Below, one piece after another: positions 47,340 through 58,465 of a DNA stretch of 64,000 nt (the stretch's first letter is position 1; each line of letters opens with the position of its first letter). The position numbers and the translations under genes are program-made. The notes under the pieces were generated by a model that worked only from the letters and a program-made list of their open reading frames with translations, had not been told where the DNA came from and made no database searches. This stretch comes from Perognathus longimembris pacificus (taxonomy: Eukaryota > Chordata > Mammalia > Rodentia > Heteromyidae), in contig NC_063188.1 of assembly GCF_023159225.1 (NCBI RefSeq), positions 32,853,979 through 32,917,978 of the forward strand, in the 5' to 3' direction.

Positions 47340-48655
47340 CAACATAAAAAGAAATCATAAACTAATCTCCTTGATGAAATATATACAAAAAATATTTGTA
47401 AAAATGCTTTAAAATAAAAATTCAACAACATGTCAAAAACATCTTTATCATTATCAAGTTGGTTTCATTTCAGGGATGGAAGGATGGTTCACTTTATGCA
47501 AACCAGTAAAAGTAATACAACATATAAACAGAATCAAGGACCAAAATAATATAATCATCTTAACTGATGCAGAAAAAAAGCCTTTGACATGGGGTGCTCA
47601 TGGCTCATGCCTGCAATCCTTGCTAGTCAGGAGACTGAGATCTGAGGATCATAGTTCAAAGCCATACTCTGCAAGAACTTCTGTGAGACTATTATCTCCA
47701 ATTAACTACCAGAAAACTGGAAGTGGCACTGTGGCTCAAAGTAGTACAGCATGAGCCTTGAGCTGATGAGCCCGGGGAAAGCACCCAGGCCTAGAGTTCA
47801 AGCCTCATGAGTGACAAAAAAAATGACAAAATTTAGCATGATAAAATGCCTGAAGAAATGTAACTCCACATAATAAAAACTATATGATAAAAACTTAAAG
47901 TAGTCCTGTGCCCAAAAGGGAAAATTGAAACCATTCCTTCTAAAATCAAGAATAAGAAATTCATGAAAAATTTTTTAGCATTCCTGGCTAAAATTCAAAA
48001 ATAAAATAAAATTCAAATCAAAATGAAATTGAGTCTACCTTACTCCAGTCAGAATAAAACTCGAGAACATAAACAACAAAAAAAACACCAAATGTTGGTG
48101 AGGATGCAGGATAAAAGGGACCCTTATACACTGGTGGTAGAAATATAAAATATGGAAATCAATATGGAGGTTCTTCAACAAACAAAAGATAAGACTAGTC
48201 TATGATCCAGAAATAAAACTCTTGGACACACATATCTAAGAGAATATAGTCTGGATACAGTGGAGGCACTTGCCACCTCATGTTCATTGCAGCCAAGCTA
48301 TGGAAACAGCCTAGATGTCCATATGATGGTTGGGTAGAAAACTATAGTACATATATACAATGGATTACTATTCAACAATAAAAAATGAATTATATCGTGT
48401 ACTGTATAGTGCATGGAACTGTAGAAGATATATTAAGTAAAATACTCCAGACTCGTAAAGACAAATGCAGTATTTTTTTCTCTCAAAGATACATAAATAC
48501 AAAGAAAAACTCATGAATCTGAAGGAAGATTATTTGGAGAGGGGATTAAGAAGGATGAGAACAAGAGACCATGGTGGGGAATGAATAAGATCAAAGTTCA
48601 TTATATCGAAGTATGACAACATTACAATAAAATCCATTATTTTATGCAATTTTTT
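47340..48655 (+). pseudogene. Old L1 ORF2 to 3' end, split by a SINE
   Basis: RT region ('gggatggaaggatggttcac', 'aacagaatcaaggaccaaaa', 'actgatgcagaaaaaaagcc'), then after the SINE 'catgataaaatgcctgaaga'; the C-terminal zone and 3' UTR follow to about 48655. About 1.5 kb of ORF2 between the two is deleted. Confidence 0.75.
47591..47822 (+). mobile_element. B1-dID SINE inside L1 RT
   Basis: Splits the L1 codons around 'aaagcctttgac|aaaattta'. Shared 'tgaca' at both edges is a short TSD. Confidence 0.85.
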
Positions 48656-48882
48656 GACAGCGGGGCTGGGAGTATGGCCTAGTGGCAAGAGTGCTTGCCT
48701 CGTATACATGAGGCCCTGGGTTCGATTCCTCAGCACCACATATACAGAAAATGGCCAGAGGTGGTGCTGTGGCTCAAGTGGCAAAGTGCTAGCCTTGAGC
48801 AAAAAAGAAGCCAGGGACAGTGCTCAGGCCTAGGACTGGCCAAAAAAAAAAAAAAAAGAAAGAAAAAAATTTTTTTTGACAG
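48650..48882 (+). mobile_element. IDL-Geo SINE, sense copy, 12-bp TSD
   Basis: TSD 'ttttttgacagc' at 48650-48661 and 48871-48882. Complete left monomer; right monomer lacks about 12 bases before the A tail. Confidence 0.9.
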
Positions 48883-48901
48883 CACCAAGGTTTGCAGTCA
48901 G

Positions 48902-49138
48902 CCATTCCATACTTTCTTTTTTTTTTTTTTTGGCCAGTCCTGGGCCTTGGACTCAGGGCCTGAGCACCGTCCCTGGCTTCCTTTTGCTCAAGGATAGCAC
49001 TCTGCCACTTGAGCCACAGCGCCGCTTCTGGCCGTTTTCTGTATATGTGGTGCTGGGGAATCGAACCTAGGGCCTCGGGTATACCGAGGCAGGCACTCTT
49101 GCCACTAGGCTATATCCCCAGCCCATTCCATACTTTCT
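48902..49138 (-). mobile_element. IDL-Geo SINE, antisense copy, 16-bp TSD
   Basis: Perfect TSD 'ccattccatactttct' at 48902-48917 and 49123-49138. It lies only about 50 bases from the sense copy, making a long inverted repeat. Confidence 0.92.
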
Positions 49139-49179
49139 AAACAGACACTTTACTATGAACCCATGACTCTAGTCCTTTT

Positions 49180-49485
49180 TTGTGCACTGGTTATTTTTGA
49201 GATAGTCTCTCTTCTTACCTGGATATATGCCTGGGCAGCAATCCTTCTTGTTACTATTCTTTTTTTCAATTTCAGTTTATTAGGAAAGAAAAAAGAAAAT
49301 ATAAACTGTTTCCAAATGGGTTTTTTTTTGGTCCCCCTATACCTGGATGTCAGGCATGCAACCATCATACCTAGGATTCTATCCATTGTGGTCAAATCTC
49401 AAGGAATTTTTCTGTCTAGGCTGACCTAGAAATGCAATCTACCCAAGTAGCTAGGATCACAGGTGTTAACCACAGACACTTGACT
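49180..49485 (-). mobile_element. Old B1-type SINE fragments
   Basis: Two decayed antisense 7SL-like pieces ('tatatgcctgggcagcaatc'; 'ctaggctgacctagaaatgc', 'acccaagtagctaggatcac'). Confidence 0.45.
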
Positions 49486-49507
49486 TTATCCGATATTTTG
49501 TGTGTGT

Positions 49508-49733
49508 GTGCTGGTCCTGGGGCAAGAACTCAAGGCTTGGGCACTGATCCTAAGCAATTTTGGTCAAGGTTAGTACTCTACCACTTGAATGAACCACTGC
49601 TCACTTCTGGCTTTTTAGTAGTTAATTGGAGCTAAGAGTCTTATGTCCTTTTCTGTCCTCTCTGGCTTTGAACCTCAATCTTCAGATCTCAGTCTCGTGA
49701 GTAGTTAGAATTGCAAGTATGAGCCACCAGCAC
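49508..49733 (-). mobile_element. B1-dID SINE
   Basis: Starts in a short TG run, then 'ctggtcctggggcaagaact'; B1 half ends 'gcaagtatgagccaccagca'. Confidence 0.8.
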
Positions 49734-49865
49734 ACACTTTCTAAACCTATGATGCTTGGGAGGTTAGGTATACTAAAGGATTTTTCAACTTATGATATTT
49801 TCCACTTACAGTGGTTTTACTGAGTTACACTGTCATGTCATCAAAGGGGATCTGTATCTTGTAAG

Positions 49866-50124
49866 AATGAATACTGCCTGGCAACAGTGGCTCATGACTG
49901 TAATCCTAGCTACACAGGAGGCTGAGATCTGAGGATCAAGGTTCAAAGCCAGCCCAGGCAGGAAAGTCCGTGAGACTCTTATCTCCAATTAATCACCAGA
50001 AAACTGAAGTGTCATTGTGGCTCAACATGGTAGAGCACAAGCTTTGTGCATAAGAGCTCAGGGACAGCGCCTAGTCTCAGAGTTCAAGCACCACAACAGA
50101 CCAAAAAGAAAAAAAAATGAATAC
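49866..50124 (+). mobile_element. B1-dID SINE with 9-bp TSD
   Basis: TSD 'aatgaatac' at 49866-49874 and 50116-50124. Both halves complete. Confidence 0.88.
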
Positions 50125-50228
50125 AGCCTACAATCTTTATGACACATTGGAAAACCAACCATTCATTATGGAAGTCTCAGAAGGAAAAGAGTGAAAATGG
50201 CATAAAGCCTATTTAAGGAATATAGAGC

Positions 50229-50372
50229 TGGGCATAGTGGCACAAACCTGTAATCTCAGCACTCTGGAGGTGGAAACAGGAGGATCATAAATTAAAAGGC
50301 AGTATGGGCAACAGAGTAAGTTCCAGGCCATCCTGGAGTATATAGTAAGGCCTGGTCAAAAATAATAAATTA
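50229..50372 (+). mobile_element. Monomeric B1 SINE
   Basis: 'ctgggcatagtggcacaaac', 'taatctcagcactctggagg', 'gagtaagttccaggccatcc'. This is the classical B1 without the ID-derived partner, older than most dimers here. Confidence 0.8.
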
Positions 50373-51086
50373 TGATTACAAGTCATTTTTTATACAATTA
50401 ATATTTTATCAGTGTTGTATTATTATTGTTATTTGTATTTAATTATTATTGCTGAAAACTCCTTAGATCTTTGCAGGGAAATTGATACCCCACTTTATGA
50501 AGTCAAAAGTCCTCTCTCACATTAGTAACCTATAAAAGTCTACACTGAGATATACTATAATCAAGGTATCAAAGTCAAGGAAAAAGAAAATTTTGAAAAT
50601 AGGACAAAACTGACTTGGCTGTTGAACTGAATCCCGTGAGACAATTAGCAGATTTCTCAGCAGAAATCTAATCTTTCTCCCAAGAGACCGTGGGATGACA
50701 TATTTAAAGTACTGGAAGGAAAAAGGCTGCTTACCAAGAATACCACACCTGGTAAAATTAACCTTTCAAAATGAAAAGATGACTTTCTATGCCAAGCAAA
50801 AACCAAGAGGATTTCTTAGTATATCTATCTTACAAGAAATGTTGAGTTTCAAATTAAAATGAAAACTTGTTAAAAAAAAAACTAAAAGCATAGAAAGCTA
50901 AATTTCAAATAATTATGTAGATAGAGAAAATTGAAACACTGTATTGATTATTTCTAAATTTATTTTGTCTTTCTGTTAATACAAAAATAATGACCGATTG
51001 GAAAAGCTGTCTCATTGTGTTTTCTGTTTTCATTTTCCTGATGATTAAATCCTTTCATACTCAGTGGATGTTTGAACATATTTTGA

Positions 51087-51199
51087 GAAATATATATTCT
51101 GCCACTGCCTTATGTATGAAACTGCAACCCCTCTGTACATCACTTTGACAATAAATAATTATTCAGAAATAAATAAAGTAACTAAAAAAGAAATATATA
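51087..51199 (+). mobile_element. Short L1 3' stub with 10-bp TSD
   Basis: TSD 'gaaatatata' at 51087-51096 and 51190-51199; between them about 55 bases of L1 terminus ('tgccttatgtatgaaactgc', 'tctgtacatcactttgacaa') and an A-rich tail. Confidence 0.85.
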
Positions 51200-51809
51200 G
51201 TCTGACTTTTGGTCAAATTTAAAATTGGGTTATATGCTTTCTTGTTATTGGGTTGTATGGGTCCCTTTTATTGAGTATATTAAAACTTTATTTGCAAATA
51301 TTTTTATCCCATTATAAAAGATACCTCCTTTTTCTATGCGGAAGTTATTTTGTTTGATATAGTACTATTTGTCTACTTTTGCTTTTGCTGTCTGTGCTTT
51401 TTGTATCTCAAATAGACCAATTTACTTTTCAAGAACCTCCCCTTTCCCTCCCCACCAATCAGCTATTCACAAAGTTTGTAGAAGGAAAAAAAAATAACAA
51501 CTAGTAAATCAAAGAAGTCTAAGAATCTACAGTATAAAAATGGCATCCAAAACACACAATATCAAAGACTTTAACAGATTTGGCAAAGAGGAGAAACTTG
51601 GCAAAGGCAAAAGACTCCTGTCTTCTCACATCATATTACAAAGTGGCTTTCCTACTCTATATACACATAGAAGTCTACAGATGGCTCTGTGTATCTGCAA
51701 ATGTTGGTTTGAGAATCCAGTGTTAAGTTTTGGAGCCTTTACTATATGTCACAATCCGTGCTGGACACTCACCTGCAGTTGACGTAACTTGATTCTAGAT
51801 CATATAAAA
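51200..51809. other. Unique sequence
   Basis: No gene. The 80-codon frame at 51540-51782 has no recognised motif. Confidence 0.35.
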
Positions 51810-52170
51810 TTATGCTTATTGAAATGAACTCCAAGAAATGGAAACAAGAGGATTTTTTATTGTACTGTTTGCAGTTTTGTTTTTCTCTTGTGTTGTGTTT
51901 TTCATTTCTGTACCCTTTGTCTTTTATATGTTTTTCTGATCTGGGGAGCAGGAAGGGGGAACACAGAAATGGTGGGACAAGGGGTGCACTAACTCATCAG
52001 TGATACTCACTAGACACTGTGTTGGAAATGAACTATATAATGGGGTGGAAAGGAGGTCAGGAGGTAAAAAAATGGGAGAAAATAAGGGAGGGGGTGACAA
52101 AAAGAAATGAACTCATTACCTGACTTATGTAACTGTAATCCCTCTGTACATCACCTTTAGAATAAATATT
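51810..52170 (+). mobile_element. L1 3' UTR, second subfamily
   Basis: 'gaaatgaactccaagaaatg' to 'cctctgtacatcacctttag' and an A-rich tail. Close to the L1 interrupted by the ERV, and useful as its unoccupied reference. Confidence 0.8.
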
Positions 52171-53278
52171 TTTAAAAGAATATTAGAATTTACCTATTAT
52201 GTGACTAGCAAAATTATAAGGAATTAAGATACTTTGCCAGACCTCACAGTGACTTGAATATAAAATGGTGACTCCAAAGCCTCATTTTATGAAAGTATTG
52301 TGTTTTGAGCAAGCTGTTACATACCTTCTTGTCCTAGTGTATTATACAGTAAGTATCCTAGGATTCCCAATCTGATCATCTGGTCATTGACAGTAGGAGG
52401 GAAACAGAGTCCTGGAGACAGAAATACTGACAGCCATGCTAGAGCTCTCTTCTGGACTGAGCAGAAAGAAGGTGAGCTAAAACAGATGGGGCAGCCTCTT
52501 CACCACCCTCTCCTCGCCTCCATTCTCAGGACTCAAAGCACCTGACACCTGTGTCTGTTCTGTTTTTCTTCCTCCTGTTTCAGTCTTACCCTGCCCCCTC
52601 TCCAATCCCTAGGCTTTACTCCATTGTCCCCAGGCCACCCCACTCTCATTTCTCTTTTCTTTCCTTTGAGTCCTAACCACTGCCACCACTAGCCAGCCCT
52701 TGGACCACCCCCCCTCGCTTCCTTTACTCCTTCTGCTCTCTGTGTTCCTTTCTTTCCTGCTCAACTTTCAAGGCCCTATTAGGGCCCCACTATCAACTCT
52801 GCCATGACAAAGGCTCAGTGGTTTTGAGATGAAGTAAAACGTCACTAATTTGTTCTAATTGGGGGGAAAGGTCAGTCTGTCTTAAATGAATAGTATGAGT
52901 GATAGGATATTTGGAGGGGGGAGGGTGCAATCTCATTACTTTCAAGCACATAAAGTAATCCCAATGACTGAGACAAGAGGATAAAAGGCAAAGCTACACA
53001 TTTTGGAGATCTGTAAGTGGTTTGACAAATAAGCAGAGCTCATTTATAATTAGGACATTTCATGTGGGACTATAAATGCTGCTGCTAAGGTCTTCACACT
53101 AAAGTAGGCTAATATTTCATTTATTTATACAATTAGTTTGCAAAGAGAGCTCTCTCATCACAGATACAAGTGCAATACCATTAGAAGAGTCCACAATTTC
53201 AGACTTACTTTTTTAGGTCACATGGCCTATGGGAAAGGTGTTTTGCTCAGCCAATTTCCAAAAGGAGTAATGGAAGAA
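52171..53278. other. Unique sequence
   Basis: About 1.1 kb, with a pyrimidine-rich part at 52490-52760. No gene seen. Confidence 0.45.
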
Positions 53279-53280
53279 CA

Positions 53281-53341
<61 letters not shown>
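53279..53341. repeat. (CAG)8(CAA)13 trinucleotide tract
   Basis: Eight CAG units pass into thirteen CAA units. In one plus frame this reads as polyglutamine inside a 101-codon open frame (53138-53443), but the flanks show no coding character. Confidence 0.95.
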
Positions 53342-54930
53342 ATACTCATTTCTTTGATTCCGTTCTATATAAATGTTGCTACCAATGAAAAAACAATCCC
53401 CTGTAGCAGTCACATTATTGGGGGTAATGATGAAGAGGTATAAGGGAAATGACTGAATGGACACAAGCAGAGCCCAACTTCAGCTGAGCAGCATGCAGTC
53501 AATTGGCCTTAGTTTGGAATCTACTAATTTAGAAATGATGAAAATAGAGGAAGCAGCCTATTTTGTTTTTACACGCTAAGAAGCCAATTTGCTAAGCTAA
53601 TTACAATAGCAAACAAAATTTTCCTGCAAAGATTTAGAGAATTCCTTAAAACTTTTCATGTATTGTCTAAAATGTTTAAAGAACTCTATTGATAAGTAAT
53701 TATTAAGTTAATCAGCTTCCTGAAACAGTCCTGTATACAAAGTCCTATTTAGAAGCCTTTCTGTAGTCTATTTCACCTATGATGTATGAAAGTGAAAAAG
53801 AGAAACAACTTATTTTATTTTCATATAGCTTATAATTAAGGCTTCCTGCCAATCCAAACTGGGCTCTGGTCATTGTACCTTCCCTGTAGCTCCACAGTAT
53901 TTTCTCTCTATACAATTACCCAAGAAAGTGAAGGAATAGGAACAAAGCTCTGCCAGATACTTTGGCATCAGTATTAAGCTAAGATTCCTGAATTCTCATG
54001 CATCCTGGCCCTTCATCACTGACAATGTAAAGATATATGAGTAACTGGTTAAAAAAAAAGAAGAAAACTTATACCATACAGTAATTCCTCGCATTTAGAT
54101 AAGAGATATTTTTCACTATAGAAATACAAGGTGAATTTGTAGGGATTTTGTTCAGTTACTAGGGGAATCAATTGATATAAAACCACTTTCCCTAAAAGCC
54201 ATAAATTAGATATTACTTATAATTGTAAAATTCTCCAGTTTTAACCAAAGGATTCACAGGACAGTGCCATAAAATTGTTCAGCAGACCAAAGCTACAGAG
54301 ATAAGAAATCAGCTTTTATTTACAAACCATTAGAAGTACATCTAAAGGGATTAACTTCATTTGAAAAGCCACTAGAAGTGTTGAACAGGGTCATGGGGCT
54401 ACTTCAGACTATTCTGAATTTTTGTGCTTTCTACCATGGAAAGGATGAACAAGCATTCTTCATTAGCAAAGTTGACTGAATGGGATGAGGTAACTGGATT
54501 CAAGAAAACAGATCTATGAGTTTCAACTCTGAAGGCAAAGTCAGAGGAAAGGCATTATTTTACCATTCTAGGGACTACAGGAGATAAAAAATATAATGAT
54601 TTTTTTTCTTGGACTGTAGGCAGATTAAAAAGGCCAAGTATTTCCCTCTATCCTTTCCCCAAGTTTCAAGTAAGCATGGTATTTTAATGGTAATACTATA
54701 AAATTGGATCAGAAATAAACATTATATCAATATTTTCAGAAAACTTTGTTCTTTTGTGTTTTAAAGGAAAAAAGCCATGTTTAAGTATATTTTGTTACTT
54801 TATGATTTCAATCTTTTTGACAGGTATATTCATTTTTGAAACTAGAATGTTCATCAGTGGAAAATGTAATTTTGGCTATACATTTCTGATCCCAATTCTC
54901 CATGGATAAATGTGTCGATTGATGAAGAGA
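53342..54930. other. Unique sequence, no repeat seen
   Basis: About 1.6 kb without recognisable repeats. Several 'taatta'/'attaag' homeodomain-type motifs lie near 53600-53710. No gene seen. Confidence 0.45.
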
Positions 54931-55095
54931 ATTTTTTTTGCCAGTCCTGGGCTTGAGCTCAGGGCCTGGGCACAATCTCTAAGTTTCTTTTGCTCAAAGG
55001 AAGCACTTGACCACTTGGACCAAACCGCCACTTCCTGTTTTTTGAAGTAGCTTATTGGATATAAGTATCTCAGGGACTTTCCAGACTTTCCTCAT
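54931..55095 (-). mobile_element. B1-dID SINE, truncated B1 half
   Basis: Right monomer complete ('gccagtcctgggcttgagct'), B1 half stops after 'gactttccagactttcct'. Confidence 0.75.
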
Positions 55096-55096
55096 G

Positions 55097-55204
55097 AGGG
55101 CTGGGATGTAGCTCAGTGACAAAGTGCTTGCCTAGCAAGTGCAACACCCTGGGTTTGATCCCCAGTACTAAAAAAGAAAAGACAAAAAAAAAAAAAACAA
55201 AAAG
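55097..55204 (+). mobile_element. Monomeric ID SINE with A-rich tail
   Basis: 'gggctgggatgtagctcagt' (box A), 'gcttgcctagcaagtgcaac', 'gggtttgatccccagtac' (box B), A-rich tail. This is the classical rodent ID, the presumed relative of the left IDL monomer. Confidence 0.88.
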
Positions 55205-55399
55205 TAGGTACACATGAATTTTTGAAGATAGTTGTACATCCTTGCTTTTTACAGTTAAAATGTGGGACATTCTGCTTAGAAAGGGACATTAGTGATTACC
55301 TGGCAGAGTAATTTTTTTCAAACTTATTTTCTTCAAAATTCTTCTGTCAAAATATTGCATGAAACCCAATATAGGGCCCACAAAAAGAGAATATCTCCA

Positions 55400-55560
55400 A
55401 AGTAAAGGTTCAAGGTTGAAAGCCTAGTCCATTCCCTAGCTATGCCTTCCCCATATTACTTAATTGAGGAAGCCAAGCTCTATAGCTCTACAGAAACCAA
55501 GTGGTTTTCTCAAATTCACCCACAAATGGTAGTTGAGCTCTTAATTTTAATCTTCTTCTC
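55400..55560 (+). mobile_element. Possible MIR relic
   Basis: 'ttaattgaggaagccaagct' and 'caagtggttttctcaaattc' resemble the MIR 3' half. Weak. Confidence 0.35.
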
Positions 55561-55586
55561 CATTTTCTGCCCTTTTAACTTCTAGT

Positions 55587-55590
<4 letters not shown>

Positions 55591-55624
<34 letters not shown>
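55591..55624. repeat. (CA)n microsatellite
   Basis: About 17 CA units. Confidence 0.95.
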
Positions 55625-55626
<2 letters not shown>

Positions 55627-56059
55627 TCTAGAGAACCAGAGGAAATTTCTCCTTCCTCTCTTAAGCCATTAACATCTTATCTTGAATATTTAGATTTCCA
55701 AAAAGAAAAATGAGAAAAAATAATGCTAAAGTTAATGCAATATTTCTAGTAAGATGGTATGATAGCATTGTAGCCAATTTTTCTGTGAGTAGGCTTCCTC
55801 AAATCACACTTTGTAGGTGTCTTCATAATGGCACAGTATTTAAGACAAACTCAACCAGAGTATTATAAAAGAATAGTCTAGGGGGAAAAAAACCAACAGG
55901 AATTTGCATTTAGTCTATTTTGATCTAGAGAGTTGAATAAGAAGAATGAGGGTGAAAGGTGCTCCCACTCTTATTTAGCAAGCTTCTATTTTCTTGTGCT
56001 CATGCTGAATAGGTGCAACGTCCCAGAATACTTTGCTTTGTTTCTTCTATGTCTAGGAG

Positions 56060-56490
56060 ACAGGCCTGAGTGTATGTGTGTAAGTATGAAATGAAAGATA
56101 GACAGAGATATCCATGGAAAAAAACACACACACTAAGACACAAACACTGACACAAAGAGACACACTCACGTATAGAGACCAAAGAGACACATAGAGCCAC
56201 AAAGAAATGTACACAGAGATACACATATTCATCCATAGAAAAAAAAGAGAGAGATTGAGTGACAGTGACAGAAATAGAGAGAAAAAGACATCAGGAGACA
56301 GACAAACAGTGATATACACAGATTGAACGTGAAAGATTGCACAATTGAGAGATTGCAAGACACACATACAAGGAAATAGAATGGTGTATGCATACACATA
56401 CAGAGGAGCGAAGGTGGGGAGAGCATTAAACAGAAAAACCAAGAGAGACTGGGAAAGAAAAATAGAAACAGAAGTAGGAAAATCATAATA
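56060..56490. repeat. Degenerate GAGACACA-type low-complexity region, ~430 bp
   Basis: The plus strand is dominated by 'gaga', 'gacac', 'acacat' words with no fixed period. It accounts for three overlapping minus-strand open frames (up to 129 codons) rich in L, S, F and V, which have no other support. Confidence 0.75.
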
Positions 56491-57129
56491 ATAAAGAGAA
56501 AAAATACTTATTTTTCCCTTCTCCCTTGGAATCCTTCAATGTTTGTTTCTTTTGTATTTAATATAACTTGGAAATTAAATTTTAGTACTTTGGGCAAACT
56601 GCTCAGAGGCAATTTTTAAAAACGTGACTGTAGAAAATATATCATTTTATTTTTCTTTTTATTTTGTCTACCACATTTAATTGTTTGGGCATCACAATTA
56701 CAGGAGAATGGAAGCCAAAGTTAAAGCTATAGTTGACACGATAAATTTACCAGAACATTTCCAAATCTCCAATGTCAGACATTTATATTTCTCAGCAGCC
56801 CTGCAGTATTAAATGGTTTTTGGGTTTATGCCTCATGAAAGGCAGATACACGGGTTGAACAATCTCTATCTTTAGTTCTCCTGTATGCCTAGCAAATGTA
56901 GTCTTAAGATCTTTTCTGTGCTCTCCTGAGGGGAACAGTACAACAGAAACCAAATCGCCATCTTAGCTATAAAACCAGGACCCTTTTCAATGCTGTCTAA
57001 TATGTGACACTTCATAGTTTACTTGTAAGAATTTTAAAAATAGACATAGACAGTGTCATAAGTCTGCAGTACATTTAAATGTGCTTTTCTGTCTCTGTCT
57101 CTTGCTACCTTTTTGTGTCTCTCACAAAC

Positions 57130-57500
57130 ACACATACTAAGATTGATTGAAGAGAATTGGACAAGAATGCTTTTGTTTACCAAAAACTATACAGTAGCCT
57201 TACTGAATATTGCCCCAATCTGGAAACTGCTCAAACACCCACACAGAAGACAAATGAATAATGGGTACTCATCTATCATACAACAGAATATTGCACAGAA
57301 ATAAGAAATTAATTGTTGAAAAACAACAACAAAATGGATGAACCTTACAGACAAGGAGTAAAAAGAAGTCAGTCAGACACAGAAAGTAGAGGTTGCATGA
57401 TTCCATTTATATGAAGTTCACAAACAATCAAATATAATCAATAGTAATAGAAGTAAAAATGACTGTTATATTTACATGGGGGGTATTAACTGGGAAGGAG
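57130..57500 (+). mobile_element. Old L1 3' fragment
   Basis: 'ctcaaacacccacacagaag', 'caacagaatattgcacagaa', 'aaatggatgaaccttacaga', 'atgattccatttatatgaag'. Confidence 0.7.
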
Positions 57501-57522
57501 CTTATTTGTTGCTAAAAATGTT

Positions 57523-57600
57523 TATTTTTGAGCTAGGATCTAACTACATAGCTCAGGCTGGCTTCAAACTGAAAATCCTCCTGTAGTATACCTGGCTAGA
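57523..57600 (-). mobile_element. B1 fragment
   Basis: 'catagctcaggctggcttca' and 'aactgaaaatcctcctg' are antisense B1. Confidence 0.65.
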
Positions 57601-58164
57601 GAAGTGGTTAATATTCTGATATATGTTAGGAGTCAGAAACCCAGAGCCTGAGGCTAAATCAGGTTATCACTAATATTACATGACCTGAGAGCAAATGATA
57701 AGTTTTACATTTAAATATTTGGAAAAAGAAATGCTCCAAGACATTTAAATTACATGAACCTCAAATATTAATGTTCCTAAAATATTATCTCTGGCTGCTT
57801 TATTGTACAATGGAGAAGTTAAATAGTTGTAACAGAATCCATATGGCCTGCCAAGCCTAAAATACTTATTCTTTGGCTTTTCATAGAAACAACCTCGTTA
57901 CCCCTGATGTAGGTGATAGCTACATGAATATAGACATGGAAACGTATCAGTGAGCTTTAACATTTTGGTTTACATTACTTAAGATAAAAGTTTATCAAGG
58001 TATAAAGAAAGGTAGATTAATTAGAACACTTACACAAATTTTTAATGTACATTAGGTTCAGAAAAGAAATTCTGAATTTAATTCTTTCTTCTTTCGTTTT
58101 TTCTAAAAGATAAGCACCAGTCCTTTACACACTTTTTTTGTTTCTTTTTTCTTTGGGAGGGTGT

Positions 58165-58465
58165 TCTTTTTATTTTATTTTATTGTAATGTGATACACAG
58201 AGAGGTTACAGTTACATAATTAAGGTAATGAGTATATTTCTTTTTTATTTTAATTTTATTATCAAGGTGATGTACAGAGGGGTTACGGTTACATACATAA
58301 GGTAGTGAGTATATTTCTTGTCAAACTTGTTACCCCTCCCTCAAATGAGTGCATTTCTTGCTGGGTATTGTTACTCCCTCCTTTGGTTTTCTCCCACTTT
58401 CCCTCCCTATGACTCCTCCCCGCAAGCTGTAAAGTTCATTTCCAACATAGTCTTGTATACACATC
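58165..58465 (-). mobile_element. L1 3' end with a second L1 3' stub nested inside
   Basis: Host L1: 58165-58242 continuing at 58360-58465. Guest L1: 58243-58343. The guest is bracketed by 'aatgagtatatttctt' (58227-58242) and a copy at 58344-58359 with two differences; taking the guest out restores a continuous L1 3' UTR. Confidence 0.8.

Larger units (their letters stand above)
47126..49856. mobile_element. Tigger-class DNA transposon, split by L1 and SINEs
   Basis: The left part, 47126-47338 ('aatggtcctcgatttaaggt', 'gcattcagtagaaattgact'), and the right part, about 49760-49856 ('ttcaacttatgatattttcc'), match opposite ends of a Tigger-class element. The 2.4 kb between them is later insertions: an L1 (47340-48655), a B1-dID inside it, two IDL-Geo copies and older B1/B1-dID SINEs. 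Confidence 0.55.

Noticed and set aside
53138..53443. Polyglutamine protein
   Set aside because: The run comes from the (CAG)(CAA) tract; the rest lacks similarity to any domain I know and has no splice or start context worth noting.
56000..56486. Overlapping minus-strand frames (up to 129 codons) resembling hydrophobic proteins
   Set aside because: They lie over a low-complexity GA/CA region, and three frames are open at once, which is a composition effect.
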